NCBI GenBank assembly: GCA_951828585.1
Contig: OX639991.1
Location: 1,210,576 to 1,274,575, forward strand
Source of the DNA: Longimicrobiales bacterium
GTDB lineage: Bacteria; Gemmatimonadota; Gemmatimonadetes; Longimicrobiales; Gaopeijiaceae
Direction: 5' to 3'
Length of the DNA: 64,000 bases
Shown here: in pieces, positions 47,771 to 56,991 of the stretch
Layout of the letters: every line of letters begins with the position of its first letter
How positions within the stretch are numbered: the stretch's first letter is position 1
Position numbers and translations under genes: made by a program
The notes under the pieces: generated by a model
What the model was told of the DNA's origin: nothing
Database searches by the model: none
Seen by the model: the letters and a program-made list of their open reading frames with translations, nothing else

Positions 47771-47971
47771 ATGGCCAAGGGAACGGTCAAGTGGTTCAAC
47801 GACGCCAAGGGGTACGGATTCATCTCCCAGTCGACCGGGGACGATGTATTCGTTCACTTCAGCTCGATTCAGGGTGACGGGTTCCGCACCCTAGCGGAAG
47901 GGGAAGAGGTGGAGTTTGAACTCCAGGAGACGGAGCGAGGTCTGCAGGCGGCGAACGTGACTCGCGGCTGA
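47771..47971 (+). CDS. Cold-shock protein, CspA family
   Basis: A 66-residue single cold-shock domain. RNP motifs [15 protein letters not shown] and [10 protein letters not shown] are intact, with [14 protein letters not shown] after. These small proteins bind single-stranded nucleic acid and act as RNA chaperones. ATG 47771 is preceded by GGAGGATGGCTGA. The region upstream is 120 bp long and non-coding. Family certain; which paralogue it is cannot be told. Confidence 0.95.
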   Translation: MAKGTVKWFNDAKGYGFISQSTGDDVFVHFSSIQGDGFRTLAEGEEVEFELQETERGLQAANVTRG

Positions 47972-47994
47972 CCGGTCCCGTCCCTGGCGGCCGG

Positions 47995-50900
47995 CTAGTG
48001 CAGGATATTGCGGGATCGCAGGTGCGCGATCACCGCGCCGGTCATCAGGGGCCGTAGCCGGTAACGAACCTCGGCGGTGGGGCCGGTGGGATCTTGCGGC
48101 TCTTCGTCCGGGGGCCGGGATGCCTCGATGAAGTGATCTTCTTCGAGGGACCGAAGCGTGTGCGCGCACTCCCGGGCCGAAGTCCGCAGGACCTCGCAGT
48201 ACTCGCTTGCGCTCAGCGTTCCGTGATCCAGGATGGCCTTGAGGGCGAAGCTCCGTGTCAGGTCGAGCATGTCGGTCGGGGGGCTCAACGGCTCCAGCGG
48301 GCGCACGAGGAGGCTGCCTTCGACCGTCGTGAAGTCGGCGGAGCACAGCCAGTGGAAGAGCGCCAGCCGAATCGACCCGAGCGATGCGCGGTGGAGGCGT
48401 TCAAAGTAATTCTTCTCGATCAGCTGCTGCTGCCGGTCGGTCGTGTGGAGGCGGCGTGCCCGGGTGCGCAGCGCGTCCGCTCCGGCCCGTGGCTCGACGT
48501 ACTGCAGGGGCAGGCCGCTGCGCAGGTGACGGGAGGTGATGGCCTGCCGCAGTTCGTCGGGTGAGAGGGGCTGAAGGACCAGCTGTCTTGTTTCGCCCGC
48601 CATTTCAGGCGCACGCGTGCGGACCAGCTGCCACGCGGACGCGGTCATGGAGAGGATCCAGAAGATGCTGGATTCGGTGCGCGAGACGAAGGTCATGAAG
48701 CGCCGGAAGAGCCTTCCGCCCTCTGGCGCGCGCATGTGAAGGTGCTCGATGCCCTCCAGAGTCACCAGGCGGGGAACCGATCCGTCCGTGATCGCCGTCA
48801 CACTCTTCGCCAGGTCATCCAGGGTTGCCGCGCTGTCGAGCCCGAGCCAGGGGGCGATCCGGGCCGCGAGGTCCGCTTCGTCGCGGCAGCGGTCATGCAG
48901 AATCCGTCTCACGCCGCGCGGCTCTTTGTCCGCCAAGCGCCTCGAGACGACGTTCAGGAAGCTGGTGACACCCGCGCCGGGCGGGTCGACGACGACCAGG
49001 CAACCCGGTTCACCCGCGTTCCAGCGCGCCCATGTCGCCTCGGCCTCCGCCAACTCGTCGTCGCGCCCGGCAAGGAACTGCGGCTCGGTCAGCGGCTCGA
49101 AGGCGAAGAGGCGCTGGTAGACGACGGGGAGGGTCCGAACGAACTCCGCCGCCGAGGCAAGCGTGTCTCCGGTCCGCTTCAGGGTTCGGGCCGGCTGCGG
49201 GCGAATGCCCAGCGCGCTCAGCAAGCCACCGGCACGTCCGCCGAGGGCCCGAATGCCGTCCCAGGCCCGGCGCCCGCTCTCCGCAACGCGCCCGCGCCAC
49301 TGCTTCCAGTCCTGCGCGACCTCGGTGGCCAGGTAGGTGCGGGCGTCGAGGTAGCCGGCGCGCAGGCGGTCCGCGGTCACCCGCCGGACCAGGTGCACGG
49401 CCCCTTCCCCTATTTCGTGGTGGACCCGGCTTGACGCCACCTCAAGTCCCGTCCGGAGCTCGGCCCTGGCGGACGCGAGCTTGTCGCCGGCGCGGGTGAG
49501 ACCGTTCGTGACGAGCACGCGGGCGCTGCCCGGGCCGCCGTCCGCGCCGTCCGCCAGCTCGCCGAGCGCGGCTTCGTAGGCATAGTCCGAGACGACCCCC
49601 AGCTCCCGAACCGCGGCGCCGACGGCGTCCCACCCGGCCGCGATCGAGGACGGGGCGGTGCGAATCCTCTCCATGCGCAGGGTGTCGAATGCCTGCACGG
49701 CGAGTTCCCGGGTCTGGACCACGCGGGAATCGCCGTCCGGGCGCCGAATGACCTCGCCGACATCCGGCAGGTCGTGAAGAGTGACCTCCGGCAGCTGGCG
49801 GTACATCGCAACCAGGTCTTCGATCGCCTCCTCGGCGTGTCTGGCAACGTCGCGAAGCAAGGGTGCAGGGTCATTCAGCGTGGCGGTGGGTCCGCTTAGG
49901 CCGACAGCGGTTCGCGCGCGTTCCGAGGTCAGGACGCGACGCAGTCCGTCGTCACCTTCCGGCAACGCTTCCGCGCGGACCATTCCGTCGTCCAGGGCTG
50001 CCCTGACCTGGTCCAGGACGGCATGAACGCGCCGGTTCGTCTCCTGCCACTGGCCGGCCAGCCGGGCGCTGATGGCCTGGGCGGCGGCGCGCATGGCCAG
50101 GAGACCCAGGTGCAGCTGCAGTCGGCCCGCCGCGTGCTTCGCCCAGTCGTCCCAGCGACCGGCCAGCCTCTCGTCGTCTTGAAAGGGGATTATCGGTGCC
50201 GGTCCTGGCGCGACGAAGGTTCCCGCCACCGCCACCGTTGCCGCGAGCACCTCGGAGGACCGCCGGAAGTCCCCCCCCGCCCCCCACCCCACCCCGTCCC
50301 GCAGCGCCACCAGCTCCCACTGCAACGCCTCGGCGGCGGCCACCCCCGCTCGCGCGGCTTCCACCACCCCCGGCTCCTCCGCCCCGGTTCGCCCCTTCGG
50401 AGGCAGCAACACCGCCCTCGTCCACAGGGCCCAGACCCGCTCCACCCGCCCCAGCCACCCCGCGCGGCGACGCTGGCCGGCGCGAAAGGCGCGACTCTGG
50501 CGCGGGAGCACGTCGCATTCGAGATATCGGCGCGCAACCGACCGCACCGCCACCTCGTGGACCTCTAGTTTCCACACGATGGGACGCAGCAGGCGCGCCC
50601 AGAGCCGCTTCACTTCCGTCCCCGGGCCCAGTCCGGCGGCGGTGGTGAGCGCGTCCGGCGACACCGGCGCCTCGACCGCTTCGGGCAGCCCCTGCACGGC
50701 CTCGCGGGCCTCACGGCCGGCCGCGACCAGGGACCGGTGCAGCGTCACGGCGGCGCTGCCGTGGCGAAGCACGAGATGGAGGGGCTTCAGGACGTTTCGC
50801 GACACATCGCGCCGGTACTCCGCGAGTGCACGCTCGGCGGCCGCGTCGTCCAGCGAGCCGTTTCCGGCGTCCATACCCTCGGCGAATGCCGCGAGAGCGC

Positions 50901-51084
50901 GCTCGTGGGCGCTCACAGCCTGCTCCAGGGTGCGGCCGATCCGTCCCCGGTCGTGCTCCTCGTGACGACGCCAGGCGGCTGCCAACGGCTCCTGAACGGC
51001 CTCGGCGATTCGCGCGACGATCTCCGCGTCGGTCATGAAGGCGAGAGTCACTGAATCCGCCATCTCCCGATCGGCCCCGCTCAC
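47995..51084 (-). CDS. Large helical protein with degenerate P-loop NTPase core and C-terminal winged-helix-like tail
   Basis: A 1029-residue protein beginning at GTG 51084, which overlaps the MscS gene stop (GTGA). Residues 1-650 are Ala/Arg/Glu-rich and mostly helical, with no recognised domain. Near residue 695 a P-loop-like turn VVVDPPGAGVTSFLNVV has Val where the Walker A Lys should be. Near 775 comes RLVTLEGIEHLHM, shaped like the Walker B of AAA/STAND ATPases (IDGLEHL) but with Asp replaced by Glu. The last 100 residues (FALKAILDHGTLSASEYCEV...) look like a winged helix. ATP hydrolysis is therefore doubtful. Coupling to a membrane channel suggests a sensor or gating partner. No named family recognised. 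Confidence 0.8.
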   Translation of the reverse strand: MSGADREMADSVTLAFMTDAEIVARIAEAVQEPLAAAWRRHEEHDRGRIGRTLEQAVSAHERALAAFAEGMDAGNGSLDDAAAERALAEYRRDVSRNVLKPLHLVLRHGSAAVTLHRSLVAAGREAREAVQGLPEAVEAPVSPDALTTAAGLGPGTEVKRLWARLLRPIVWKLEVHEVAVRSVARRYLECDVLPRQSRAFRAGQRRRAGWLGRVERVWALWTRAVLLPPKGRTGAEEPGVVEAARAGVAAAEALQWELVALRDGVGWGAGGDFRRSSEVLAATVAVAGTFVAPGPAPIIPFQDDERLAGRWDDWAKHAAGRLQLHLGLLAMRAAAQAISARLAGQWQETNRRVHAVLDQVRAALDDGMVRAEALPEGDDGLRRVLTSERARTAVGLSGPTATLNDPAPLLRDVARHAEEAIEDLVAMYRQLPEVTLHDLPDVGEVIRRPDGDSRVVQTRELAVQAFDTLRMERIRTAPSSIAAGWDAVGAAVRELGVVSDYAYEAALGELADGADGGPGSARVLVTNGLTRAGDKLASARAELRTGLEVASSRVHHEIGEGAVHLVRRVTADRLRAGYLDARTYLATEVAQDWKQWRGRVAESGRRAWDGIRALGGRAGGLLSALGIRPQPARTLKRTGDTLASAAEFVRTLPVVYQRLFAFEPLTEPQFLAGRDDELAEAEATWARWNAGEPGCLVVVDPPGAGVTSFLNVVSRRLADKEPRGVRRILHDRCRDEADLAARIAPWLGLDSAATLDDLAKSVTAITDGSVPRLVTLEGIEHLHMRAPEGGRLFRRFMTFVSRTESSIFWILSMTASAWQLVRTRAPEMAGETRQLVLQPLSPDELRQAITSRHLRSGLPLQYVEPRAGADALRTRARRLHTTDRQQQLIEKNYFERLHRASLGSIRLALFHWLCSADFTTVEGSLLVRPLEPLSPPTDMLDLTRSFALKAILDHGTLSASEYCEVLRTSARECAHTLRSLEEDHFIEASRPPDEEPQDPTGPTAEVRYRLRPLMTGAVIAHLRSRNILH

Positions 51085-52403
51085 GACGCCACCGGGTCAC
51101 CCGCCTCGGGCGTACCGGATACCGCCAGCGGATACCAGCCGTGCTCGGTAGCGAGCCCGGCCGCGCGGAAGCCGTCCCGCGCGCGTTCGGTGATGTCGCT
51201 TCTCAGCAGGAACTCGAAACGGGGGTCCAGGACGTAGGCCCGCACCTTCACACGCGTGACGAAGGTGGTGTGGAACTCGTCCTCGATGAACACCTGTATG
51301 GGCTTTTCCAGAAAAACGTACATGGAATTAACCGCGGCCTCGAAGGCGATTTCCTTCGCTGCACGCTCGTCGACGCGTCCCGGCAGGTAGAGGTTCGTCA
51401 ACACCTGGCAGTTGAGTTCTCCCGCGTTGGCGTTGGCCACCTGCTCCTCGACCACCTGCGAATTCGGCACGGACACGAAGTCGTCGTCCGCGGTCACGAT
51501 GCGGGTCGAGCGGAGGCCGATCGAGACCACCTCGCCGTAGGTGCCGCCCACCGAGATCTTGTCGCCCACCTGGAACGGCTGGTCGAAGACGACGATGAGG
51601 CCGCCGAAGACGTTCTTGAGCAGGTCCTGGGCCGCGAACCCCAGCGCCACGCCCAGCGCCGCGCTCGCCGCGAGAATCCCCTGGGCGTCGACCCGGAAGA
51701 TCTGGCGGACAATCAGATAGGCCGCGACGCCCCAGAGCAGCATGCGCGTGATCGGGATCAGCCACTTGAAGGTGAGGCGCCTTCTCACGCTCCGTTCGGC
51801 CAGTGTCTCGAGGATCCAGATCAGGCCCCGTATCACGAAGCGGAAGGCGACCAGCACCAGGATCGACCAGAAGATGGCGAGGCCGAGGTTCGTGACTTCG
51901 TCGCGGGCGTCCTCCAGATCGAGGCCTACTGTCTCGTCGGTGGGCGCGGCGCCCTCGACTTCGGTCTGGCTTGCGGACTCCATCGAGTCGAGACGCGCGA
52001 GGATGCGCTCCTGCGCCGCCATGATGCCCGACAGCGTCAGGGCCAGCGAGTCCTGGGCGGTGGCCGGAGGGGTGCCGGGTTGTTGTTCGGCCGATGCAGG
52101 GGGTGCGGGTTCAGGGGAAGCGGTGTCGAAGGTCCCCACGCCGGTATCCGGCTCCTGGGGCATTGCCGCTTCGGCCGTGGCGGAGTCGTCCGGGTTCGCG
52201 GCCTCCGGGCCGGTCGGGGGGGCCGGTACGGACGACACCTGGGAAGCCGAATCCCCGGCCTCCGGCTGTGCCTCGCCGGACTCGGAGTCCGGTTGGCAGC
52301 CGGCCAGGAACAGCACGGCGACGACACAGACCAGCCGCAACGGCCGCGCGGAGCAACCTGCCGGCGCTGCGCCACGCCGCGCCGATCGCTCACGGGAATC
52401 CAT
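51081..52403 (-). CDS. MscS-type mechanosensitive channel with lipoprotein signal
   Basis: About 440 residues. The start ATG 52403 is one of several in frame; an upstream ATG at 52445 is possible. Unusually, the N-terminus is a lipoprotein signal ending in FLAGC, followed by about 90 Pro/Ala/Glu/Thr-rich residues. The MscS core comes later: membrane helix FWSILVLVAFRFVIRG, pore helix ASAALGVALGFAAQDLLKN, the beta domain (PFQVGDKISVGGTYGEVVSI and VSVPNSQVVEEQ), and an alpha/beta cage. The MscS part is normal. A lipid-anchored MscS tail is rare. It is coupled to the large protein downstream by a 4-bp overlap. Confidence 0.85.
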   Translation of the reverse strand: MDSRERSARRGAAPAGCSARPLRLVCVVAVLFLAGCQPDSESGEAQPEAGDSASQVSSVPAPPTGPEAANPDDSATAEAAMPQEPDTGVGTFDTASPEPAPPASAEQQPGTPPATAQDSLALTLSGIMAAQERILARLDSMESASQTEVEGAAPTDETVGLDLEDARDEVTNLGLAIFWSILVLVAFRFVIRGLIWILETLAERSVRRRLTFKWLIPITRMLLWGVAAYLIVRQIFRVDAQGILAASAALGVALGFAAQDLLKNVFGGLIVVFDQPFQVGDKISVGGTYGEVVSIGLRSTRIVTADDDFVSVPNSQVVEEQVANANAGELNCQVLTNLYLPGRVDERAAKEIAFEAAVNSMYVFLEKPIQVFIEDEFHTTFVTRVKVRAYVLDPRFEFLLRSDITERARDGFRAAGLATEHGWYPLAVSGTPEAGDPVAS

Positions 52404-52573
52404 CCGCGCGCTGCCGCGTCTCATCCTGGGCGGGCGTGTGTGCATGGTTCAATCGCTTCGGGTTGCGTCGTTACGGTGGGGGACTCGTTATATTGCCCCG
52501 CCGGCTCGGTACGCAAGTCCCCGGGAACGCTGTCGCCCCGGGATCCTGCGGGCACCCGCAGCCCCTCCAACCC

Positions 52574-55342
52574 ATGGACATCCCTCCCAAGACCGCCCCG
52601 CGACTCTTCCTGATCGACGCCTACGCGTTGATCTACAGGTCGTTCTTCGCCTTCCTGAACCGCCCGCTCACGAACGCGCGCGGCGAGAATACGTCCGCCC
52701 CCTTCGGGTTCGCCAACTTCCTGTATGGCATCCGCGACGAGCACCAACCCGACTATATCGCGGTAGTGTTCGATTCAGGCCGCAGCCATCGAACCGAACT
52801 CTTTCCGGAGTACAAGGCCACTCGCGAGAAGATGCCGCAGGAGCTGCGCGAGAGCCTCCCGCGCGTCCGGGAGCTGGTGGAAGCCTTCGGCGACCGCGTG
52901 GTCGCGGTCGAGGGGTGGGAGGCCGACGACGTGATCGGGACGCTGGCCGCGCGTGCGGTGGAGGCGGGGCTGGAGGCGGTTATCGTCTCGGGGGACAAGG
53001 ACTTCTTTCAGCTGGTGCGCCCCGGGGTGCACCTCCTGAACCCGGGGCGGGGCGGTCCTCACGGAGTGGCGGCCAACTGGGTGGACGAACGGAACGCGGG
53101 GGAGAAATTCGGGGTGCCGCCGGACCGGGTGGTGGACTATCTGGCGCTGGTGGGCGACAGCTCGGACAACGTGCCGGGCGCCCCGGGCATCGGCCCCAAG
53201 ACGGCGCTCAAGCTGCTCGAAGCGTACGGCAGCGTCGAGGAGATCCTGGAACACGCCGAAGAGGTGAAGGCGAAGCGGCCGCGGGAATCGCTGCTGGCCA
53301 ACCGGGACCAGGTGGTGCTGTCGAAGGATCTCGTCACGATCCGGACCGACGTCGAAGTCGAAGCCGACCTGGAGGAACTGCGCGTCTCGGAGCCCGACAA
53401 CGAGCGGCTGCGGGCGCTGTACGTGGACCTGGAGTTTCGCACGCTGCTGGAGCGGCTCGACCGGGAGAGCGGCCGGCCGGCGGGGGAGGGGGCGCCCCCG
53501 CGGGCCGAATACGTGCTGGTCACGGACGCGGACGAGGTGGCGGGGATCGCGCGGGCTTGCGGGGAGGCCGGCTCGATGGCCGTGGCGGTGCTGAACGGTA
53601 CGCTGCAGCCGGTGCGGGGACGGGTGGCGGGGATCGCGGTCGCCGCGGAGGCGGACACGGCGTACTACCTGCCGCTGGCGCACGGCGGAGCGGTCGCGCT
53701 GGAGCTGGGCGGCCTCGACGCGGGGCGCGACCCCAACCTTCCCGGGCTCGACACGGACGCCCTCGAGCCGCTCCGCGCCGTCCTGGCGGATTCGTCGATC
53801 ACCAAGGTGGGCCACGACCTCAAGCGCTCCCTGATCGCGTGCCGGCGTGCGGGCGTGGAGCTGGCGGGGCCGCTGCGCGACGTGATGGTCGCGTCGTACG
53901 TGCTCGATCCCGGGCGCCGCCGTCAGGATCTGGCCGCGCTCGCCACCGATTTCGTCGGCCGCGACGTGGTGGTCCCGGCGAGTGTCCTGGGCACGGGCAA
54001 GAAGCGCCGCGCCTTCGCCGATGTCCCGGCCGCGGAAGCCCTGGCCTTCGCCTGTGAACAGGTGGAGTTGCCGCTGCGCCTGTGGGAGCGATTTGCCGCC
54101 AACCTGGCGGCGCAGGGCATGGAGGAGTTCTTCGACGAGCTGGAGACGCCGCTGATCCCCGTCCTTGCCGGCATGGAGATGAACGGCGTGGGGATCGACG
54201 CCGCATTCTTCGCGGAGATGAGCCGGCGCCTGGCCGGAGAACTGCGCCTGATCCGCGAGGACATCCACCGGGTCGCGGGCACCGAGTTCAACATCAACTC
54301 GACGCCGCAGCTGCGCGAAGTCCTCTTCGAGCGCCTCGAGCTGCCGGTCCTCAAGCGGACCAAGACGGGTCCCTCCACCGATTCGTCGGTGCTCGAGCGC
54401 CTGGCCGTGGACGGTCACGAACTGCCACGCCTCATGATGGACTACCGGCAGCTGGAGAAGCTCAGGAACACCTATGTGGACGCGCTGCCGGCGCTGGTCA
54501 ATCCGGAAACGAGGAGGATTCACACTACCTTCAACCAGACGGTCGCGGCGACCGGCCGTCTTTCGTCCTCGGACCCCAACCTGCAGAACATCCCCATCCG
54601 TACCGACATGGGCCGCGAGATCCGGCGCGGTTTCGTGGCCGCCCCCGGCACGCTGCTGGTGACCGCCGACTACTCCCAGATCGAGCTCCGCATCCTGGCC
54701 CACTTCTCGGGCGACGATGTCTTCGTGCGTGCCTTCAGGGAGGGCAAGGATGTCCACCGCGAGACGGCGGCCGTGATCTTCGACGTGCCCGTGGACGAGG
54801 TTGTGGGGGGCATGCGCGACCGGGCCAAGACCGTGAATTTCGCCACTCTGTACGGCCAGGGCCCCTTCTCGCTCGCACGCCAGCTCGGCATATCGATGGA
54901 CGAGGCGAAGCGGTTCATCGCGCAGTACTTCGAGCGCTTTGCCGGGGTGCGGCGCTTCCTCGACGAACAGGTGGCGCAGGCGAAGCGGCTGGGCTACGTG
55001 GAGACTCTCATGGGGCGGCGGCGATTCGTGCCCGAACTTCGGGCGCGGGCCTGGAACGTGCGCCAGTTCGGGGAGCGGGTGGCGCGGAACACGCCGATCC
55101 AGGGGACGGCGGCCGATCTCATCAAGGTGGCGATGATCCGGCTCGGGCGAGTTCTGGACGGCGCGGCCGGCGTGCGCATGCTGTTGCAGGTGCACGACGA
55201 ACTGGTCTTCGAGGTCGAGGAGGGGCGCTTGGAGGAGGTGACGGGGACCGTGGTCGAGGTGATGGAGTCGGCCGTGGAGCTGAATGTGCCGCTGCGGGTG
55301 GACACCGGAACCGGGAGGACGTGGTACGACTGCAAGGGCTGA
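52574..55342 (+). CDS. polA: DNA polymerase I
   Basis: A 922-residue Pol I, ATG 52574. The 5' nuclease domain (to about residue 300) has GWEADDVIGTLA, VSGDKDFFQLV and GDSSDNVPGAPGIGPKTA. The middle domain keeps the fold (VGHDLKRSL) but lacks the exonuclease acids: the first D-x-E is read as NGT, the Asp after LKYD is absent (LKRSL) and the late Asp is replaced (EALAFACEQVEL). The polymerase domain is complete: motif A VTADYSQIELRILAHF, motif B RDRAKTVNFATLYGQG, motif C VHDELVFEV. So it has 5' nuclease and polymerase but likely no proofreading, as in Taq. Confidence 0.94.
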   Translation: MDIPPKTAPRLFLIDAYALIYRSFFAFLNRPLTNARGENTSAPFGFANFLYGIRDEHQPDYIAVVFDSGRSHRTELFPEYKATREKMPQELRESLPRVRELVEAFGDRVVAVEGWEADDVIGTLAARAVEAGLEAVIVSGDKDFFQLVRPGVHLLNPGRGGPHGVAANWVDERNAGEKFGVPPDRVVDYLALVGDSSDNVPGAPGIGPKTALKLLEAYGSVEEILEHAEEVKAKRPRESLLANRDQVVLSKDLVTIRTDVEVEADLEELRVSEPDNERLRALYVDLEFRTLLERLDRESGRPAGEGAPPRAEYVLVTDADEVAGIARACGEAGSMAVAVLNGTLQPVRGRVAGIAVAAEADTAYYLPLAHGGAVALELGGLDAGRDPNLPGLDTDALEPLRAVLADSSITKVGHDLKRSLIACRRAGVELAGPLRDVMVASYVLDPGRRRQDLAALATDFVGRDVVVPASVLGTGKKRRAFADVPAAEALAFACEQVELPLRLWERFAANLAAQGMEEFFDELETPLIPVLAGMEMNGVGIDAAFFAEMSRRLAGELRLIREDIHRVAGTEFNINSTPQLREVLFERLELPVLKRTKTGPSTDSSVLERLAVDGHELPRLMMDYRQLEKLRNTYVDALPALVNPETRRIHTTFNQTVAATGRLSSSDPNLQNIPIRTDMGREIRRGFVAAPGTLLVTADYSQIELRILAHFSGDDVFVRAFREGKDVHRETAAVIFDVPVDEVVGGMRDRAKTVNFATLYGQGPFSLARQLGISMDEAKRFIAQYFERFAGVRRFLDEQVAQAKRLGYVETLMGRRRFVPELRARAWNVRQFGERVARNTPIQGTAADLIKVAMIRLGRVLDGAAGVRMLLQVHDELVFEVEEGRLEEVTGTVVEVMESAVELNVPLRVDTGTGRTWYDCKG

Positions 55343-55372
55343 CGGTATCCCGTCTCCCACGCGCCCGGGGCG

Positions 55373-55391
55373 TTTCCGCTCCCCGCGGAAA
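55373..55391 (+). terminator. Hairpin after polA
   Basis: TTTCCGC, loop TCCCC, GCGGAAA: a perfect 7-bp stem 30 bp past the polA stop. No T run follows, so a factor-independent stop is unlikely; it may pause transcription or belong to the ssb leader. Confidence 0.35.
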
Positions 55392-55529
55392 TCAGTCCCG
55401 AATTACTATGTAGGCGCCCCGTTTGAGGGTCGATCTTGTCCGTCAACAACAGTCACCGGGGATCAGCCGGCGGGAACCGCACCGGGGTGCCGCCAGGTTG
55501 GACCCGCAATCGCAGACGGAGGATCGACC

Positions 55530-55865
55530 GTGAGCCGTTCGGTAAACAAGATCATTCTGGTGGGCAACGTGGGGAGCGACCCCGATGTCCGTGTCACGAG
55601 CGCCGGGGTGAAGGTGGCCCGGGTCTCACTCGCCACGAACTGGCGCACGGGCGGGGAGGATCCTGAGGAGCGCACCGACTGGCACAGGGTGAACCTGTGG
55701 GGAAGGCTGGCCCAGGTGACCGAGGACTACGTGTCGAAAGGGGACAGGCTGTACGTCGAAGGCTACCTGCAGTACGACTCCTACGAGCGCGACGGTGTCA
55801 CGATCCCGACGGCGGAGATTCGCGCACGAGAGATGATCATGCTGGGTTCGCCCAACGAGCAGTAG
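55530..55865 (+). CDS. ssb: Short single-stranded DNA-binding protein
   Basis: A 111-residue SSB starting at GTG 55530, behind GGAGGATCGACC. One OB fold: SVNKIILVGNVGSDPDVRVT, SLATNWRTGGEDPEERTDWH, KGDRLYVEGYLQYDSYE. It ends in EMIMLGSPNEQ with no Gly/Pro linker and no acidic tip (the usual D-D-x-I-P-F), which in known SSBs recruits partner proteins. A second, full-length SSB may exist elsewhere in the genome. Its location after polA suggests a DNA repair or replication role. Its stop is 3 bp from the convergent sigma gene. Confidence 0.9.
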   Translation: MSRSVNKIILVGNVGSDPDVRVTSAGVKVARVSLATNWRTGGEDPEERTDWHRVNLWGRLAQVTEDYVSKGDRLYVEGYLQYDSYERDGVTIPTAEIRAREMIMLGSPNEQ

Positions 55866-55868
55866 CCG

Positions 55869-56729
55869 TCAGTTCGTGATCCAGAACCCGGAAAGGGAGT
55901 CGCCCTGGGGGCTGTCCCGGAGCTTCTCGAAGGCGCGGTTGCGGATCTGACGGATGCGTTCGCGGGTGACGCCCAGGAGCGAGCCGATCTCTTCGAGGGT
56001 GCGTTCCTCGCCGTCGTCCAGACCGTAGTACAGGTAGAGGATCTTGCGTTCCCGCTCGGTGAGATAGCTGTCGAACATGGTCTCGAGGTAGTGACGGCGA
56101 GCCATCGCCTCCACGTCCTCTTCGGTCTCGGTGCCGTCCGCACCCGCGAAGCGTTCGCCGAAGCTGGCGCTGTCACGGTCGCCCCGGTCTAGGGGGGCGT
56201 CCAGGCTGAGCTCGGCAGCGGCCACGCGGCGCAGGGCGCGCACGGTGTCCAGGGGCTCGCCCATCTCGCGGGCAAGCTCCTGGTCCGTCGGGGTGCGGCC
56301 GAGTTGCTGGGTCAGCGCGGTATTGGTGCGCGCCAGACGAGCCAGATTGGAGTTCTGGTTCAGCGGAATGCGTACAGAACGGGTCTGTTCGGCCAGCGCC
56401 TGCAGGACCGTCTGGCGGATCCACCAGACGGCGTACGAGATGAACTTCACACCCTTGTCGGGGTCGAACTTCTTGACCGCCTTGAGGAGGCCCTCGTTGC
56501 CGATGCACACCAGCTCCGCAAGGCCCAAACCGCGGCCCTGGTACTTCTTCACATAGGAGATGACGAATCTGAGGTTGGCGGTAACCAGTCGCTCCGCCGC
56601 TTCCTTGTCACCTGTTCGAGCTCGCCTGGCCAGAGCCCGTTCTTCTTCCGGGTCCGAAATGAGTGGGTATCGCTCCACGTCTTGGAGATACTGATCGAAT
56701 GAATCGAGGCCTCGCGAAGCTCCGAACAA
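55869..56729 (-). CDS. Group 2 sigma-70 family factor
   Basis: A 286-residue sigma factor starting at TTG 56729, with AGGAGGACGGC ahead. Region 1.2 SFDQYLQDVERYPLISDPEE, region 2 AKRL-equivalent ERLVTANLRFVISYVKKYQG, and promoter-binding KGVKFISYAVWWIRQTV. Region 4 is LGVTRERIRQIRNRAFEKLR with the helix-turn-helix. It lacks the long region 1.1 of the main RpoD, so it is a group 2 (SigA/RpoS-like) paralogue. It ends SGFWITN. It probably directs stress or stationary-phase genes, an inference from class only. Confidence 0.9.
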   Translation of the reverse strand: MFGASRGLDSFDQYLQDVERYPLISDPEEERALARRARTGDKEAAERLVTANLRFVISYVKKYQGRGLGLAELVCIGNEGLLKAVKKFDPDKGVKFISYAVWWIRQTVLQALAEQTRSVRIPLNQNSNLARLARTNTALTQQLGRTPTDQELAREMGEPLDTVRALRRVAAAELSLDAPLDRGDRDSASFGERFAGADGTETEEDVEAMARRHYLETMFDSYLTERERKILYLYYGLDDGEERTLEEIGSLLGVTRERIRQIRNRAFEKLRDSPQGDSLSGFWITN

Positions 56730-56991
56730 TGCCGTCCTCCTGGAAAGATGGTTTGCCCTAGCCTATTCCCCGGTAGCTGGATGCCGAATCGCCGTGCGGT
56801 GGCGAGAATCCGCTTGTGTACGGTTCTGGATACCGGGGAAAGTGGAACCATTCTACCGCGATCGGTGTTTGAAGTCAAATGTTTTCGGGCCGAATGGCGG
56901 GGATTCGGGGCCGAATGGAGGAAAGATGTTCCATGGATCCGTCCCCACGATAACCGGGGAAGCGCTCCGCGAACTGCCGACTGCTCCCCAT

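Noticed and set aside
52775-55360. Minus-strand open frame of 861 codons opposite polA
   Set aside because: Antisense shadow. polA motifs A, B and C are all in the plus-strand frame.
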